From Myxococcus sp. CA023 (GTDB lineage: Bacteria; Myxococcota; Myxococcia; Myxococcales; Myxococcaceae): 44,992 bases of DNA. The translations under genes and the position numbers were made by a program. Under the pieces are notes generated by a model. It made no database searches, was not told the DNA's origin, and saw only the letters and a program-made list of their open reading frames with translations. Positions 42,758 to 44,992 of this stretch are shown here, piece after piece. The stretch covers positions 1 to 44,992 of the forward strand of contig NZ_JAAEAH010000076.1 of assembly GCF_010998615.1 (NCBI RefSeq). The letters are read 5' to 3'. Each line of letters starts with the position of its first letter. Positions within the stretch are counted from its first letter, which is position 1.

Positions 42758-43582
42758 TCAGGCTTGGAAATTGGCAGTACGGAACTCGCGGGGTGACATC
42801 ATCTTCAATCCGCGATGAGGGTGGCAGCGGTTGTAGTCGTCGAACCAGGCGGGCAGCTGGGCGAGGACGTGGGGAGCCGAGGGCAACTCATTGACGTACA
42901 CGTAGTCGCGCTTGAACGTCTTCACGAAAGCCTCGGCCATGCCGTTGCTTTCCGGGGAGTAGGCGGGCGTGGTGCATACCAGCAGGCCGAGGCTCCGGCC
43001 GAAATCGCGGGTGTCCGTGGCCGTGTAGACAGGCCCGTTGTCCGACAGCCACTCCACCGGGTGTGGCACCCTCGAGGTGCCCGAGCCGAAGCGGGCCTCC
43101 ACCGTCTCGGCCATCAAGTCCTGGATGGTGAGGCCGGTGGGGTGCTCGGCGGACGCACGGTACGCGATGAGCTCCCGGTCGCAGCAGTCGAGGCTGAATG
43201 CCACCTGAACGCGCTCGCCGTTCCAACAGCGAATTTCGAAGCCGTCGCTGCACCAGCGCAGGTTGGACTTCAACGTGATGATGGTGCCCTCATGGGTGCG
43301 TGTCGGCTTACCCGTGTGCCGCTGCAGGAGGAGCTGGGCGTCGCGCATGAGGCGGTAAGCCCGCTTATGGTTGACGGGCGATTTCCCCTCCGCCCGGCGC
43401 TGCCGGTTGAGGAGGGCACAGGCTCTGCGGTAGCCGTACGTGGCGCGCTGCTGGGCGACGGCCTTGAGTCCCTCCAGCACCTCGGCGTCGGCATGAGCGC
43501 CCAGGCAGCGGGGCTCCCGAGGGCTCAGGGGACGATGCAGGGTGGAGCGGGCCACGCCGAGGGCCCGGGCCACCGCGCTCAC
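42758..43582 (-). CDS. IS2-group transposase OrfB
   Basis: A 274-residue integrase-type transposase starting GTG at 43582, overlapping the orfA stop (GTGA). An N-terminal helix-turn-helix-like region (AVARALGVARSTLHRPLSP) is followed by the HTH_21 stretch YGYRRACALLNRQRR. The DDE core reads FSLDCCDRELIAYRAS (first Asp), WLSDNGPVYTATDTR (second Asp) and YSPESNGMAEAFVKTFKRDY (Glu). The C-terminal WFDDYNRCHPHRGLKMMSPR is normal. Full length and all catalytic residues are in place. Production of active enzyme in this group needs a -1 frameshift joining OrfA and OrfB, for which an A8 run exists. Confidence 0.93.
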   Translation of the reverse strand: MSAVARALGVARSTLHRPLSPREPRCLGAHADAEVLEGLKAVAQQRATYGYRRACALLNRQRRAEGKSPVNHKRAYRLMRDAQLLLQRHTGKPTRTHEGTIITLKSNLRWCSDGFEIRCWNGERVQVAFSLDCCDRELIAYRASAEHPTGLTIQDLMAETVEARFGSGTSRVPHPVEWLSDNGPVYTATDTRDFGRSLGLLVCTTPAYSPESNGMAEAFVKTFKRDYVYVNELPSAPHVLAQLPAWFDDYNRCHPHRGLKMMSPREFRTANFQA

Positions 43583-43974
43583 AGGATGCCTCCCAGCTTC
43601 GACAAGGCCGCGGGCGACAGTAGTTTTTTTTCGCGGGCCAACTCCACCGCGTCCCGGAGCACTTCCGCCTCCTGTGTCTTCTTGCCCAACAGCCGCTGGA
43701 GCTCACGCACCTGCGCCTTGAGCGCCTGCACCTCGGACTCGGGTACCACGGCCTCCCCGGCCTGCAGCCCGGATACGCCGCCCGCCTCCTTCAGGTGCCG
43801 CCAGCGGAACAACTGGCTGGGGCTGATGCCGTACTTCCGAGCCACCAGGGACACGCTGCTGCCAGGCGTCTCGCTCTCGGTCACCAGGCGCAGCTTCTCC
43901 GCCGCTGAGTACCGCCGACGGCGCTTGCCCTTCTCCGCCCCCTCCGGGGCTCCCTCTTGGGTCTTCTTCTCCAT
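43579..43974 (-). CDS. IS2-group transposase OrfA
   Basis: A 131-residue DNA-binding OrfA. The helix-turn-helix is RYSAAEKLRLVTESETPGSS with VARKYGISPSQLFRWR. The coiled coil is ESEVQALKAQVRELQRLLGK. The run of eight A on the minus strand (43622-43629, inside EKKLLSP) is the likely programmed frameshift site. The start ATG is at 43974. In IS2, OrfA alone represses the element's own promoter. Confidence 0.9.
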   Translation of the reverse strand: MEKKTQEGAPEGAEKGKRRRRYSAAEKLRLVTESETPGSSVSLVARKYGISPSQLFRWRHLKEAGGVSGLQAGEAVVPESEVQALKAQVRELQRLLGKKTQEAEVLRDAVELAREKKLLSPAALSKLGGIL

Positions 43975-44031
43975 CGTCAGACTCGCTTTCTAGCCGAACG
44001 AGCCTGTCCGACTCTTCAGGGGGCTACACCA

Positions 44032-44190
44032 CGCTGCTTGGGCAACCAGAGCAGGCGGATGTCCAGCTGCGCAGCAAGGGCCTGCGACCGCTGGGCGGTG
44101 TGACAGCTGGCCTGGTCCAGCAGTAGCAGCACCGGTCGGCCCGTATTCGCTGCACGAACCCCGTCTGGCGTCGCTGAGCCGGCGCGCGCA
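44032..44190 (-). pseudogene. IS630-type transposase, central part
   Basis: Minus-strand NTGRPVLLLLDQASCHTAQR then SQALAAQLDIRLLWLPKQ contains the second catalytic Asp region (LLLDxAxxH) of IS630 transposases. A frameshift precedes it and the N-terminal half is absent, replaced at about 44224 by IS91-like copy D. It continues across the IS2-group element into 42479-42729. Confidence 0.75.
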
Positions 44191-44223
44191 AGGTGGCGCG
44201 CATGGCAGACGCGGAGCTGTGGA

Positions 44224-44408
44224 AGAAGCGAGTCAGGCCCTGCCACGCACCTGAGGGGAGCGCGGCCTGGACAGGCGTGTACCCCAAGGGGGTTCAAGCG
44301 GCCTGTCCACCGGACGGGAGCATCGCTCGGGAGGCCCCGTCAGTGGCCCTCCTCGGCCCCTCCGCTCCAGCCCTCACCCTCAACAGGGGCCTCTTCCCGC
44401 CTATACGT
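44224..44408 (+). mobile_element. IS91-like remnant, copy D (3' tail only)
   Basis: From GAAGCGAGTCAGGCCCTGCC it follows the non-coding tail of copies B and C to the same terminus, CTTCCCGCCTATACGT, at 44408. No transposase codons are left. The next bases are CAAG, the type of tetranucleotide used by IS91 as target; the other copies are not followed directly by it. Confidence 0.7.
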
Positions 44409-44811
44409 CAAGTCGCCCCAAGACGCGCTGTGCGGCACCACGGGAGCGCTCGTCGTCGACGGAGACACTGACAGCAACGCGGTCATTGTCGACGGCGCCA
44501 TCCGTTGGACCGCGGGGCGGGACTGCGGACCGGACACCCGGGCTCCAGCAAGAGAGCGGCCCCACGGGCAAGCGCTGACGAGCACGCCCTCTCGGGGCGA
44601 CAGCGGAAGTGGCTGCGCAGGAATTCAGAACCGCCGCGTGCGTTGGGAGTTTCGTCACAAGGCTCGTCCTCGCCCGCTGGCGCGAGACTCGGGCCTTCCA
44701 CTCAAACAGACGCAGGGTCCGCCGTTCAGGTTGGCGCCCGCCACGTCTGGGAGACCGCTCCCGAGCGTGACGGTGTGCCTCTCGCGCGGGGCCCGCTGGA
44801 GGCAACGAAGT
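44409..44811 (+). other. Region after IS91 copy D
   Basis: About 400 bases. The first part reads in one frame as protein-like sequence (DALCGTTGALVVDGDTDSNA, then VIVDGAIRWTAGRDCG) with no start, probably the 3' end of a gene cut by the element. The rest contains no recognisable gene; the promoter of the terminal lipoprotein should lie near 44650-44790. Confidence 0.35.
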
Positions 44812-44992
44812 TTGCGGAAACTCCGAATGGCATTCGCGGTCACGACGTTCTCACTGCTGCTGTCCGCGGCATGCGGCGGTAACGGGACTGGAGATGAGAC
44901 CGTGCCCGGTGACGGGCCCACCACCCCTGACGAGGGCACCCCTGCCCCATCCACTGGAGCCGGCGAGCCGGAACCCGCCCCCACTCCCGGCG
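44812..44992 (+). CDS. Lipoprotein, 5' part, runs off the window
   Basis: A lipoprotein gene open to the end of the window. A TTG at 44812 is preceded by GGAGG with 9-base spacing (44798-44802) and gives RKLRMAFAVTTFSLLLSAAC, a signal with charged start and lipobox SAAC. The ATG at 44827 would lose the positive residues and has no ribosome binding site. After the Cys follows a long Gly/Pro/Thr/Glu-rich tether (GDETVPGDGPTTPDEGTPAP). The functional domain lies beyond the window. Confidence 0.7.
   Translation, partial: MRKLRMAFAVTTFSLLLSAACGGNGTGDETVPGDGPTTPDEGTPAPSTGAGEPEPAPTPG

Larger units (their letters stand above)
42730..44031 (-). mobile_element. Intact IS3-family element, IS2 group
   Basis: 1302 bases bounded by TGGAGTTGCCCCC (42730 on) and, reversed, TGGTGTAGCCCCC (ending 44031), with further matching bases TCGGACAG inside each end. 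The flanks carry the 5-bp direct repeat CGCTG (42725-42729 and 44032-44036), the 5-bp duplication length known for IS2. Removing the element and one copy rejoins the IS630 reading LWLPKQR-PELN. OrfA and OrfB are complete and all three DDE residues are present, so the element may be active. Confidence 0.92.

Noticed and set aside
1..44992. CRISPR arrays, tRNA, rRNA, riboswitches, phage modules
   Set aside because: Scanned by eye for regular spaced repeats, cloverleaf ends and structural phage genes; none was seen.

Overview
The window is high-GC DNA (mostly about 65-70% G+C) with strong GC3 codon bias. It almost certainly comes from a myxobacterium of the Myxococcaceae (Myxococcus, Corallococcus or Pyxidicoccus type). 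The support is the gene content: a DUF2380/TIGR02269 'myxococcal' protein, an ELWxxDGT-repeat lipoprotein, many Cys-lipobox surface proteins, a PEGA-type Ser/Thr kinase and an FHA-GAF sigma-54 activator. No rRNA, tRNA or CRISPR array was seen.

Layout. 1-600: a 5'-truncated IS3-family element. 601-3933 (minus): a three-gene, translationally overlapping operon that looks like a sitBAI-type kin-discrimination toxin cassette (helper, DUF2380 nuclease toxin, immunity). 4433-7197: a BP74-N-like small protein, an IS-end scar, a DUF1993 protein and an ankyrin protein, closed by a perfect bidirectional hairpin. 7406-10222 (minus): a 938-aa lipoprotein with eight carboxypeptidase-regulatory-like repeats. 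10402-16978 (plus): an FHA-GAF-sigma-54 activator, two Cys-rich exported proteins, a PEGA Ser/Thr kinase and a coupled envelope protein; this looks like a signalling and surface cluster. 17041-31837: mostly single genes: an imine-reductase-like oxidoreductase, lipoproteins, a BTRD1-repeat serine hydrolase resembling polyglycine hydrolases, a DEIH-box helicase, an ELWxxDGT lipoprotein, a second BP74-N gene, a METTL25-like methyltransferase carrying a C11 tract, a propeller-like lipoprotein and a deoxyhypusine-synthase-like enzyme.

32400-44400 is accessory DNA. It holds four truncated copies of one IS91-like element that all share the same 3' terminus, a doubly defective IS407-group IS3 element that breaks a small gene, frameshifted LysR and GNAT scraps, and an intact IS2-group element inserted with a 5-bp target duplication into a decayed IS630 transposase. 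Between these scars sit a GFA-fold protein, an aldo/keto reductase, a secreted protein gene with a stop at codon 4, a leukocidin/hemolysin-like protein without a normal signal peptide, and a beta-lactamase-family hydrolase. The window ends inside a lipoprotein gene that probably starts with TTG.

The strongest candidates for a notable system are the sitBAI-like cassette (its toxin lacks the expected lipobox cysteine), the IS91-like solo 3' ends, and the leukocidin-like gene lying between IS scars. Family assignments come from reading the translated sequence and from memory of the families; no database search was run.
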